Assembly (NCBI GenBank): GCA_900095875.1
Contig: LT608311.1
Span: forward strand, 496,001-560,000
Reading direction: 5' to 3'
DNA from: Caecibacter massiliensis
GTDB taxonomy: Bacteria > Bacillota > Negativicutes > Veillonellales > Megasphaeraceae
DNA length: 64,000 nucleotides
The position numbers were made by a program, and so were the translations under genes. The number at the start of each line of letters is the position of its first letter. The stretch's first letter is position 1. Positions 1 through 6,694 of the stretch are shown piece by piece. The notes beneath the pieces are model-generated. The model did no database searches. It saw nothing but the letters and a program-made list of their open reading frames with translations, and was not told the DNA's origin.

Positions 1-787
1 GGAAGGCGCTCCATCCCTTCAGGCCTTTTAGCAGGGCCATGCGCGATTCGTGGCTGGCCCTGGTCCCCATGCCGATGCGCAGGAGCCACATCCGCAGGTA
101 GTACTTCTCGTTTTCAGGCTTCCGTGTGTCAGCCTGAACCCGTTTCGCTTTTTTCGCTGCGCTGACCATGAAGGCCGCTAGTTCAATCAGGGCGCGGTTC
201 TTCACGGCATTGCCGGTTACGGCAATGCAGAATGTCACCGTATCTGCCGCAATCCAGAAGCCCCGCCCTTCCTTGCGATAGTTCTGATAGATGGCAAAGA
301 AGGAAGTCTGGTCGGTACCAGGTTCTTCTTTCAAGTCTTCCACCAGCCTGTCCGGCACATGGATGTTTTCATGTCCTGCCGCCCGGTTCAGCAGATACTG
401 CTGGGCGTGGAGCATGAAGACCAGGTTGCGGAGCTGCGCACCGTCCATGCCATCAATGGGAACCTTGATTTCCATCCTGTCCGGATGCGGCAGTGCGTCC
501 GATCCTGGCGTTTCATCCTGCTCCAGCGGCTCTTGCGGCATTTCGGGTTCCGTTCCTTCTGCCGGTTCCGGCTGCGGAAGGATGCCTGCTTCCTGCAGGA
601 AAGCCGTGATGGCGGCTTCTGTCTTTTCATCATCGCATTCGATATCGCCGCTGCGAAGGATGCGGAACCCCCGCCCTTCGTAGGCAAAGGCCGGCGTCCC
701 CGTATAGCGGAGCTTTTCGTTATGGTTGAAGGGGATCAGCTGTCTGGCCAGTTCCTTTCGGTCGTTCAGGTTCGTCTGGATTGTCAT
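1..787 (-). CDS. Phage protein of the 'virulence-related' family (partial)
   Basis: Open reading frame that starts with ATG at 787 and is still open at the window edge, giving the first ~262 residues. It begins MTIQTNLNDRKELARQL and its visible end has the segments RKPENEKYYLRMWLLRIGMG and MALLKGLKGWSAF. These resemble the C-terminal part of a family found in Firmicute prophages and often labelled 'virulence protein' or 'virulence-related protein', which ends in a similar K-N-L-x-G-x-S-A-F pattern. No enzymatic role is established for that family. A Glu/Pro-rich linker occupies about residues 68-90. It is the most distal gene of the leftward phage operon, 61 bases after the cytosine methylase. 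The family match is from memory of the pattern; the coding call itself is firm. Confidence 0.7.
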   Translation of the reverse strand, partial: MTIQTNLNDRKELARQLIPFNHNEKLRYTGTPAFAYEGRGFRILRSGDIECDDEKTEAAITAFLQEAGILPQPEPAEGTEPEMPQEPLEQDETPGSDALPHPDRMEIKVPIDGMDGAQLRNLVFMLHAQQYLLNRAAGHENIHVPDRLVEDLKEEPGTDQTSFFAIYQNYRKEGRGFWIAADTVTFCIAVTGNAVKNRALIELAAFMVSAAKKAKRVQADTRKPENEKYYLRMWLLRIGMGTRASHESRMALLKGLKGWSAF

Positions 788-848
788 GGTCTATGTACCT
801 CCTTGTTTTGCTAGTACATATATCACTCTGAACGCCGATAATAGCAAG

Positions 849-2363
849 TCATTTCTGCATATTTTTCTCAAAAGACCAGGCAATGCCGGCCAGTACGAAA
901 TACACGCAGGGAAGTGCAACGCCGTTACCCCACATCTTGTACTCTGCAGAATCCCGATATGGATTCAGCAGCCATTTAATGATCTGGTTCCTTGTCTTTG
1001 GTTTCGTCGTTTTGCCCAGTGTCCTGCGTTGCGTCTCGAACACATCCTGCCAGAACCGAATCTCCTCTTCCGTCGGGTTCTCCGTTGCAAGGCCGCTGCA
1101 CCACCAGTCCGGGAATCCCTGCAATCTGGCACACTCTGACGGCATCAGGCGTCGGACACGGGCATGGCGGTTGATGAGCGGAGGATCCTTGTAGTCGGTG
1201 GCCACCAGTGACCCGGCCACTTCTTTTGCCGCCCGGGTGAAATGGGAATTCTTGCTGGCACTGTAGGTCAGCTCCACCACAGCGATGCCGCCCTGGTTGC
1301 TCCCCGGTACATTTCCCGAACGGTCGACGGTCCGGCAGGTATCGCTCTCATAGATATGGTTCCGCATATTGCGGGTGCCGTCCGAGGTCTGCCGTACATC
1401 ATAGGTTTTCTTTTCTCTGTTGCCCCCGCCCTGCAGGACCAGCGGCTGGTTGTTGCCGCCCGTCCCGTACCGCGCCGTGAGTGATGGGTTCACAGAGAGC
1501 GGCCCCTTGTACCGGGCATCGGCTCCATGGTTCTCAAACACCGGACCCGGCAGATTGACGATGACCGGAGGATGATGGGCTTCTGCCCGTAAGGTGTTCG
1601 TCCGCTCTTCCGTCACATCCATTCGGATGCCGCCCTGGTCATTCAGGCAGATTGTGCCTGCCGTTCCAGGGCCAGGCGCAAGACGTCCGGCAGCACCCTG
1701 CCATGCTCGGAAGCCCTGCGCAGAATACCCTGACAGGCCCTCGGACTCAAATAGAACCTTTCCGGCACTTTGTCCATCAAAATCTGCGACAAGGTAGATG
1801 CGCTTTCTTCGCTGGGGGACGCCCCAGTATTGGGCATCGAGGACGCGCCAGGCCACAGAGTACCCGTTTCCCAGGATGCATCCCGCAGGCTGCCATCTGG
1901 CACAGCCAGCCACTGAAACCGCAGGGTCTTTGATGCGGCAGATTTCTTCAAGGACCGTCCGGAAGTCCTCTCCCTTGTTGCTGGAGAAAGCCCCAGGGAC
2001 ATTCTCCCACACGATATATCTTGGATATTGTCCATTCGTTTCTTCCCTCATTTCCTTCACGATGCGCACTGCCTGATAGAACAGCGAGGACTGCGAACCG
2101 CCAAGGCCATCCCTTTTTCCAGCAATCGACATATCCTGGCAGGGACTGCCGAAGGTAATGATGTCTACCGGCTCGATTCGTGCGCCGTTTACGGCACTCA
2201 CATCACCGTAATGCTTCACAGATGGCAGCCGTCTCGTCGTCACGCGGATGGGGAACGGCTCGATTTCCGAGTTCCATACAGGACGGATGCCCGCCAGGAT
2301 GGCGCCCAGTTCAAAGCCGCCGCTCCCGGAGAACAGGCTGCCCAGCTTAATCTGTTCCATCAT
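849..2363 (-). CDS. Phage DNA (cytosine-5-)-methyltransferase
   Basis: A 504-residue C5-cytosine methylase that modifies phage and host DNA, probably protecting the phage from restriction. Visible motifs are the SAM-binding motif I LFSGSGGFELG (about residues 10-20), the catalytic Pro-Cys motif GSPCQDMS (Cys75), the ENV motif in YIVWENVPG (about 117-124), the QRR motif in WGVPQRRKRIYLVA, and a C-terminal RLMPSECARLQGFPDWW target-proximal motif. The middle third is long for the family. I chose the ATG at 2363 because GGAGGT sits five bases upstream; a longer in-frame extension would run deep into the upstream gene. The start overlaps the end of the ParB-methylase gene by 17 bases, indicating translational coupling. 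Confidence 0.92.
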   Translation of the reverse strand: MMEQIKLGSLFSGSGGFELGAILAGIRPVWNSEIEPFPIRVTTRRLPSVKHYGDVSAVNGARIEPVDIITFGSPCQDMSIAGKRDGLGGSQSSLFYQAVRIVKEMREETNGQYPRYIVWENVPGAFSSNKGEDFRTVLEEICRIKDPAVSVAGCARWQPAGCILGNGYSVAWRVLDAQYWGVPQRRKRIYLVADFDGQSAGKVLFESEGLSGYSAQGFRAWQGAAGRLAPGPGTAGTICLNDQGGIRMDVTEERTNTLRAEAHHPPVIVNLPGPVFENHGADARYKGPLSVNPSLTARYGTGGNNQPLVLQGGGNREKKTYDVRQTSDGTRNMRNHIYESDTCRTVDRSGNVPGSNQGGIAVVELTYSASKNSHFTRAAKEVAGSLVATDYKDPPLINRHARVRRLMPSECARLQGFPDWWCSGLATENPTEEEIRFWQDVFETQRRTLGKTTKPKTRNQIIKWLLNPYRDSAEYKMWGNGVALPCVYFVLAGIAWSFEKNMQK

Positions 2364-3597
2364 CTGCCACCTCCGCATACGGGATTTTCTCATCCCCGCG
2401 CAGGATAAACACACCCGCGTCCCCATATTCACTGATGTAGCGCCTGACGATGACGTCGACGAACTTCTCGTCCAGCTCGATGCCGTAACAGATGCGGCCC
2501 GTCTGCTGGCAGGCCATGAGCGTAGAGCCGGATCCGAGAAACGGGTCCAAGACGATGCAATGGCTCATAGACGAGTTCTGTATAGGATAGGCCATGAGAG
2601 CTACAGGCTTCATGGTGGGATGCTCTTTGCTGGCTTTCGGCCGGTCGTATTCCCAGATGGTCGTCTGCTTGCGGTCGGAATACCATTGATGCCTGCCGTT
2701 CAGCTTCCAGCCAAAAAGGCACGGTTCATGCTGCCATTGATACGGGCTACGTCCCAGTACCAGGGCGTTCTTCTTCCAGATGCAGCAGCCAGACAAGTAG
2801 AATCCTGCGTCCTTGAATGCCTTGCGGAAGTTCAGCCCCTGGGTATCTGCGTGGAATACATAGATGGAAGCATCCTGCTCCATGTTCTGTTCCATATTGA
2901 CGAAGGCCGCGAAAAGGAACTGGTAGAACTTGTCATCCGGCATATTGTCGTTCTTGATCTTGCCGGCCGTTTCTTCGACATCGACGTTATACGGCGGATC
3001 CGTCAGCACCATGTTGGCCTTCTTCCCCGCCATCAGCCGTTCATAGGTTTCCGGCAGCGTCGCATCGCCACAGATGACGCGGTGGTCACCCAGGAACCAG
3101 ATATCTCCCGCCCGGGCGACGGTCGGCTTTGCCAGTTCACCGTCGACATCAAAGTCATCTTCCTTGATTTTCTTGTTGTACACTTTCGAGAAGAGCTGCT
3201 CGACTTCCGGTGCTTCAAAGCCCGTCAGGTCGATGTTGAAGTCGACGCTCTGCAAATCGACGATGAGGTCGGCCAGGAGCTGTTCGTTCCAGGCACCCGT
3301 GATTTTGTTGAGCGCAATGTTGAGCGCCTTGACCTTATGCTCATCCTCGATATGGACAACGACACACTGGACTTCTTCGTAGCCCAGATTCTTCAGTACG
3401 GTCAGGCGCTGATGCCCGCCGATGACCGTCATGTCGTAATTGACGATGATGGGTTCCACATAGCCAAACTCCTGAATGGACTTCTTGATTTTCTCGTATT
3501 CCTTGTCGCCAGGCTTCAGCTGCTTCCTGGGGTTATATGCCGCAGGCTTCAGCTGGCCGATGGGCAGCATCTTCCATTCCATATCCGATGTCTTCAC
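2347..3597 (-). CDS. ParB-like domain fused to DNA methylase (N4/N6 type)
   Basis: A 416-residue fusion. Residues ~8-100 form a ParB/Sulfiredoxin-like domain (LKPAAYNPRK, then VIGGHQRLTVLKNLG with the GxHR-type motif). Residues ~165-410 are an amino-methyltransferase with TDPPYNVDV (catalytic DPPY at 200-203) and a C-terminal SAM-binding motif in VLDPFLGSGSTLMA and GIELDEKFVDVIVRRY. The motif order (DPPY before FxGxG) indicates a beta-class-like enzyme. Such fusions are common in Firmicute prophages, where the ParB part is thought to bind or hydrolyse nucleotide or guide the methylase to DNA; the role is inferred. It overlaps the HTH gene upstream and the C5 methylase downstream, so the phage carries two methylases back to back. 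MKTSDMEW or the internal MEW (residue 6) could be the start. Confidence 0.9.
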   Translation of the reverse strand: MKTSDMEWKMLPIGQLKPAAYNPRKQLKPGDKEYEKIKKSIQEFGYVEPIIVNYDMTVIGGHQRLTVLKNLGYEEVQCVVVHIEDEHKVKALNIALNKITGAWNEQLLADLIVDLQSVDFNIDLTGFEAPEVEQLFSKVYNKKIKEDDFDVDGELAKPTVARAGDIWFLGDHRVICGDATLPETYERLMAGKKANMVLTDPPYNVDVEETAGKIKNDNMPDDKFYQFLFAAFVNMEQNMEQDASIYVFHADTQGLNFRKAFKDAGFYLSGCCIWKKNALVLGRSPYQWQHEPCLFGWKLNGRHQWYSDRKQTTIWEYDRPKASKEHPTMKPVALMAYPIQNSSMSHCIVLDPFLGSGSTLMACQQTGRICYGIELDEKFVDVIVRRYISEYGDAGVFILRGDEKIPYAEVADDGTD

Positions 3598-3772
3598 ACG
3601 CTTGCTCCTCTCTGAAGGCAGCCGCCACCGCTCTGCCGTAACCGGCGAGGTGGTGCCACCTGCAATAATTCCGTACGCTGTCCCGTGACAGCTTGGTCTT
3701 TCTGGCGATGGCCTTGTAGCCCATCCCCTGCTTCCGCATGTCTTCTATCTGCCGGCGCTGGCAGTCGTTCAT
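3533..3772 (-). CDS. Small helix-turn-helix phage protein
   Basis: A 79-residue protein. Residues 1-45 (RRQIEDMRKQGMGYKAIARK followed by TKLSRDSVRNYC) form a clear resolvase/sigma-like helix-turn-helix. Related phage proteins usually continue into a Cys-rich zinc-finger tail; here the C-terminus (residues 46-79) instead runs 65 bases into the following ParB-methylase gene and lacks that tail, so it may be a shortened version. AAAGGAG lies seven bases before the ATG. A terminator-like hairpin lies just upstream (3793-3823), so this gene starts a new segment of the operon. The HTH suggests a DNA-binding role; the target is unknown. Confidence 0.7.
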   Translation of the reverse strand: MNDCQRRQIEDMRKQGMGYKAIARKTKLSRDSVRNYCRWHHLAGYGRAVAAAFREEQACEDIGYGMEDAAHRPAEACGI

Positions 3773-3792
3773 GACAGGCTCCTTTCACACAA

Positions 3793-3823
3793 CAAAAAAG
3801 CTCCGGGCCAAATAGCCTGGAGC
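3793..3823 (-). terminator. Terminator-like hairpin upstream of HTH gene
   Basis: On the minus strand GCTCCAGGC and GGCCCGGAGC pair (one A-C mismatch) around a TATTT loop, followed by TTTTTTG. It sits between the HNH gene and the HTH/methylase genes, only ~20 bases before the HTH start, so read-through or antitermination would control the methylase block. Confidence 0.6.
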
Positions 3824-3950
3824 AGATGATTCGATTTTAGATGCCGGGTATCCCCCCTTATGAATTTCGCGTTTTTTCACGTTTGAGGGGGCGGCGGTCA
3901 TGGACGGAAGGGCTGCAGAGATTTGCATCCCCCCCGCCCTACGGACGGAT
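3824..3950. other. G/C-tract-rich non-coding stretch next to HNH gene (candidate cos region)
   Basis: No coding frame is convincing here. On the minus strand the stretch holds several runs of five to seven G or C (around 3850, 3888 and 3928) separated by an AT-richer piece. In HK97-like phages HNH nucleases act with the terminase near the cohesive-end site, and such sites are often flanked by runs of G. The terminase genes themselves are not in the window, so this remains a guess. Confidence 0.3.
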
Positions 3951-4310
3951 TCAGTACTTGTACTCGATGTTCCGGTCTTCGGTCATCGTCTTATGGTCAT
4001 GGCAGCTCTTGCAAAGGGGCTGCCAGTTCGTTTCGTCCCAGAACAGTTTCGCATCACCGCGATGCGGTTTGATATGGTCAACGACCGTTGCCGGGACGAG
4101 ACGGCCTTTTGCTTTGCAGCGGATGCACCAGGGATGACGTTTCAGGAAAAACTTCCTGGCCTTCTGCCACTCCCATCCGTAGCCACGTGTTTCTGCATCA
4201 GCCCGGTCGCCCTGGCACTGCCGTTCATGTTCCTCACAATATTTTCTTCCATACGGCACCAGCCTGGGGCAGCCTGGATATTTGCAGGGCGTCTTCGGTC
4301 TTCTGGGCAT
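3951..4310 (-). CDS. Phage HNH endonuclease
   Basis: A 119-residue HNH nuclease of the type that partners phage terminase during DNA packaging. The catalytic region is VVDHIKPHRGD (Asp78-His79), the central Asn95 in WDETNWQPL, and the zinc-binding C100-K-S-C103-H104 followed by a basic tail. An additional Cys-rich N-terminus (C9, C14, C25, H29 and C62-I-R-C65) probably binds zinc too. The length is normal for this family. It is transcribed leftward just after a candidate activated promoter and a terminator (4330-4442), which would make it the first gene of the late region. Confidence 0.9.
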   Translation of the reverse strand: MPRRPKTPCKYPGCPRLVPYGRKYCEEHERQCQGDRADAETRGYGWEWQKARKFFLKRHPWCIRCKAKGRLVPATVVDHIKPHRGDAKLFWDETNWQPLCKSCHDHKTMTEDRNIEYKY

Positions 4311-4329
4311 TTACATCATCTCCGGCATC

Positions 4330-4364
4330 AAAAAAGGACCGATGGCGTTCAAGCCTCGGTCCTT
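4330..4364 (-). terminator. Intrinsic terminator before HNH gene
   Basis: On the minus strand AAGGACCGAGGC pairs with GCCATCGGTCCTT around a TTGAAC loop, followed by TTTTTTG. It lies about 25 bases downstream of the candidate -10 box at 4386-4391, so transcripts from that promoter meet it almost at once. Confidence 0.7.
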
Positions 4365-4385
4365 CATTCTTTTCTTGCTGATTAT

Positions 4386-4442
4386 AGTATATCTTACAGA
4401 AGCCTGTGACATCAAGTGCTGCTTTAGTGACATTCAGTGACA
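4386..4442 (-). promoter_or_regulatory. Candidate activated late promoter with three TGTCAC boxes
   Basis: On the minus strand three TGTCAC copies occupy 4442-4437, 4432-4427 and 4411-4406. They are spaced 10 and 21 bases, so they fall on the same DNA face. A TATACT -10 box follows at 4391-4386 with no good -35. The boxes overlap the end of the DUF1492 regulator gene, which suggests that protein binds here and drives the late genes. Seen: repeats and spacing. Inferred: regulator and function. Confidence 0.5.
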
Positions 4443-4850
4443 TTCGCCAGAAATCTCGATGTGTTTCAGGGCTTCGTCATGCAGGCGGTACACCTGGCGG
4501 ACATGAAGTCCGAGGGCATCGGCAATGGATGCCCAGTCCTTGAAAGCCAGGTAGCGGAGTTCCAGGATGACCCGTTCCCGGGCATCCGGAATCCGGCTGA
4601 TGGCTTTCATGATATCTGCCTTGAGTTCGATCAGGCCGTCGATCGCTTCATCCACTTCCTGTTCCATATCCATCATACGGGCGATGGTTTCTTCCAGACG
4701 GTGCGGATTGGGTGTCCCGCTTGGCGGCACCGGGCTGAGTGTCGATGACGCCTTGATAGCCAGCTGCCGCAAAGACGATACCTGCTCCAGCTTGCTGTCT
4801 ATCTGTATGTTGATGTTCCGTGCCTGTTCCAGGTACGCCTTGGCTTCCAT
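4434..4850 (-). CDS. DUF1492/ArpU-like phage transcriptional regulator
   Basis: A 138-residue protein. Its N-terminal half (about 1-85) is a predicted helical coiled region with a Pro-rich kink (SPVPPSGTPNPHR). Its C-terminal half (about 88-138: RIPDARERVILELRYLAFKD, then WASIADALGLHVRQVYRLH) is a sigma-70 region-4-like helix-turn-helix. This is the layout of DUF1492/ArpU/RinA-type proteins, which activate late phage genes. The gene ends inside a cluster of TGTCAC repeats that probably form its own target promoter. It follows the helicase gene by 30 bases. Confidence 0.82.
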   Translation of the reverse strand: MEAKAYLEQARNINIQIDSKLEQVSSLRQLAIKASSTLSPVPPSGTPNPHRLEETIARMMDMEQEVDEAIDGLIELKADIMKAISRIPDARERVILELRYLAFKDWASIADALGLHVRQVYRLHDEALKHIEISGECH

Positions 4851-4880
4851 ACGCTTTTCTTCTCCTTCTGTTTCCTTGTT

Positions 4881-6251
4881 TCATAGTATACCCCCATTTT
4901 CTGTTTCCGTCATGCCCAGGTCAGCCTTTACGGCTTCAATCAGTGCGGCCTGGGTTCCGTCTTTGTGTTTCAAGACGTTCAGGATGCGTTCGTCAATCGT
5001 GTCCTTGGCTACGATGTGCTGTATGATGACCGTCTTGTCCGCCTGCCCCTGCCGCCAGAGCCGGGCGTTGGTCTGCTGGTACAGCTCCAGGCTCCAGGTC
5101 AGGCCGAACCAGATCAGGATGGAACCGCCTTGCTGCAGGTTTAGGCCGTGTCCAGCAGAGGCCGGATGGATGAGGGCCACAGGTATCTTTCCTGCGTTCC
5201 AGTCGGCGAAATCCTGCGGCTTCTTCAGTTCCCTGGCTTCCATCCGCTCCCGGATGCGGTCCTTATCGTGCTTGAACCAGTACGCCACCAGGACTGGCTT
5301 GCCGTTGGCACTTTCCACCAGGTCTTCCAGGGCATCCAGCTTCCGATCATGGATGGCCGCCACGTCCTTGCCATCGGTATAAATCGCGCCATTCGCCATC
5401 TGCGAAAGCTTCAGGGTAAGCGACGCGGCATTAGCAGAGGTGACCTCGCCGCCTGGAAGCTTCAGTACCAGGGACTTCTTCAGTTCGTCATACCGTTCCT
5501 TCTCCTTTTCACTCAGTCTGACTTCCTTCGCTACGCTCACCAGTTCCGGCATCTCCAGATAATCTGTTGCCTTCATGGACACGGTGATGTCGGAAATCTG
5601 GTGATAGATGGCTTCTTCCGCTCCCGGCAGGGGCTTGTAGGAATACACCACCATGCCGTTGCGTTTGTCCGGCTGGAAGTATAAGTTACGGTACTGGCTG
5701 ATATATCTTCCCAGCCGCTCCCCCATATCCAGGATACGGAACTCGGCCCAGAGATCCATCAAGCCGTTCCCGGTTGGTGTCCCCGTCAGCCCTACGATGC
5801 GTTTCACCTTCGGCCGCATGGCCTTCATGGCACGGAACCGCTTCGACTGGTGGTTCTTGAAACTCGACAGCTCGTCCAGGACGACCATATCGAAATCCAG
5901 GCGGCTGTTCTCATAGAGCCAGGCCAGGTTCTCGCGGTTCACGATATAGATATCCGCATCCTGCTGCAAAGCCCGCCGCCGTTCTGCCACGGTTCCCACG
6001 ACCACACTGCAGGTCAGCTCTTTTAGGTGATCCCACTTCCTGAGTTCATCCGGCCAGGTGTCTCTCGCCACCCGCAGCGGAGCTACCACCAGCACCCGCT
6101 TAACTTCAAAGGCGTCATACATGAGGTCACGGATGGCCGTCAGCGTTGTCACCGTCTTGCCAAGGCCCATATCCAGGAACAGGGCTGTAATGGGATGGGA
6201 CTTGATGTATTCGATGGCGTATTTCTGATAATCATGCGGCATGAACTTCAT
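4881..6251 (-). CDS. Phage SNF2-like DEAD-box helicase
   Basis: A 456-residue superfamily-2 helicase/translocase used in phage DNA replication or recombination. Seen: Walker A as MGLGKT (residues 28-33), motif II as DELS (about 124-127, DEAH-like), motif III in GLTGTPTGNGLMDLWAEF, and C-terminal motifs V/VI in QTNARLWRQGQADKT with the arginine finger. This arrangement matches short SNF2-type helicases of siphophages. The start ATG overlaps the VRR-NUC stop (ATGA at 6248-6251), and the pair nuclease plus helicase is a frequent phage module. Confidence 0.93.
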   Translation of the reverse strand: MKFMPHDYQKYAIEYIKSHPITALFLDMGLGKTVTTLTAIRDLMYDAFEVKRVLVVAPLRVARDTWPDELRKWDHLKELTCSVVVGTVAERRRALQQDADIYIVNRENLAWLYENSRLDFDMVVLDELSSFKNHQSKRFRAMKAMRPKVKRIVGLTGTPTGNGLMDLWAEFRILDMGERLGRYISQYRNLYFQPDKRNGMVVYSYKPLPGAEEAIYHQISDITVSMKATDYLEMPELVSVAKEVRLSEKEKERYDELKKSLVLKLPGGEVTSANAASLTLKLSQMANGAIYTDGKDVAAIHDRKLDALEDLVESANGKPVLVAYWFKHDKDRIRERMEARELKKPQDFADWNAGKIPVALIHPASAGHGLNLQQGGSILIWFGLTWSLELYQQTNARLWRQGQADKTVIIQHIVAKDTIDERILNVLKHKDGTQAALIEAVKADLGMTETENGGIL

Positions 6252-6556
6252 GCACCTCCGCCCCCTTTCCCATCAGGCATGTGGGCGATAGCCTTCAGGA
6301 CTGCGGGAATATCCTCCATGGCATCCAGGACGAATACCTGGTAGCCCAGCCGTCGCAACATGGCATGGCGCTTCAGCTGCAGCGGCCTTGGCTTCTGCCC
6401 CGGCGCCTTTACTTCCACAAAGCCCATCTTCCCATCAGCCAATAGAATCAAGCGGTCCGGCATACCTGCAAATGATGGCGAAACAAGCTTCACTGCCTTA
6501 CCGCCAGCCTTCTCCGTTTCCATCACCAGGTGGTGTTCGATTACTTTTTCTCGCAT
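6248..6556 (-). CDS. VRR-NUC domain nuclease
   Basis: A 102-residue single-domain nuclease of the VRR-NUC (PD-(D/E)XK-like) family. Catalytic signature: G-M-P-D-R-L (with Asp33), then GFVEVKAPGQKPRPLQ, where E-V-K provides the metal-binding Glu and Lys, and a following Q in the helix. The family resolves branched DNA in phages. I set the start at the ATG at 6556 because AAGGGGTGAG precedes it; a longer in-frame ATG at 6607 would translate through the GGTGCAGGTC repeat element upstream and lacks a good ribosome site. It overlaps the helicase gene by four bases. Confidence 0.9.
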   Translation of the reverse strand: MREKVIEHHLVMETEKAGGKAVKLVSPSFAGMPDRLILLADGKMGFVEVKAPGQKPRPLQLKRHAMLRRLGYQVFVLDAMEDIPAVLKAIAHMPDGKGGGGA

Positions 6557-6581
6557 ATTACTCACCCCTTTTTTATAGGGG

Positions 6582-6683
6582 GTGCAGGTCGGTGAAGGTC
6601 GTTTCATAAACTCCTCTTAAAGACATTTTTCTATTTTTCAGCCCTAAAGGGGGTTTATATATTGACCTGCACCGACCTGCACC
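6582..6683. repeat. Inverted pair of tandem 10-bp iteron-like repeats
   Basis: On the plus strand 6582-6601 reads GGTGCAGGTC followed by GGTGAAGGTC. The reverse complement at 6664-6683 is a perfect tandem of GGTGCAGGTC. The ~62 bases between are AT-rich and non-coding. The element sits between the primase-helicase and the nuclease gene, a plausible place for a phage replication origin or a long-stem RNA signal. Confidence 0.65.
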
Positions 6684-6694
6684 CTTCCCTTTTT

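Noticed and set aside
4234-4443. 69-codon frame starting in the TGTCAC repeats
   Set aside because: It reads through a strong terminator and overlaps the HNH start; no ribosome site.
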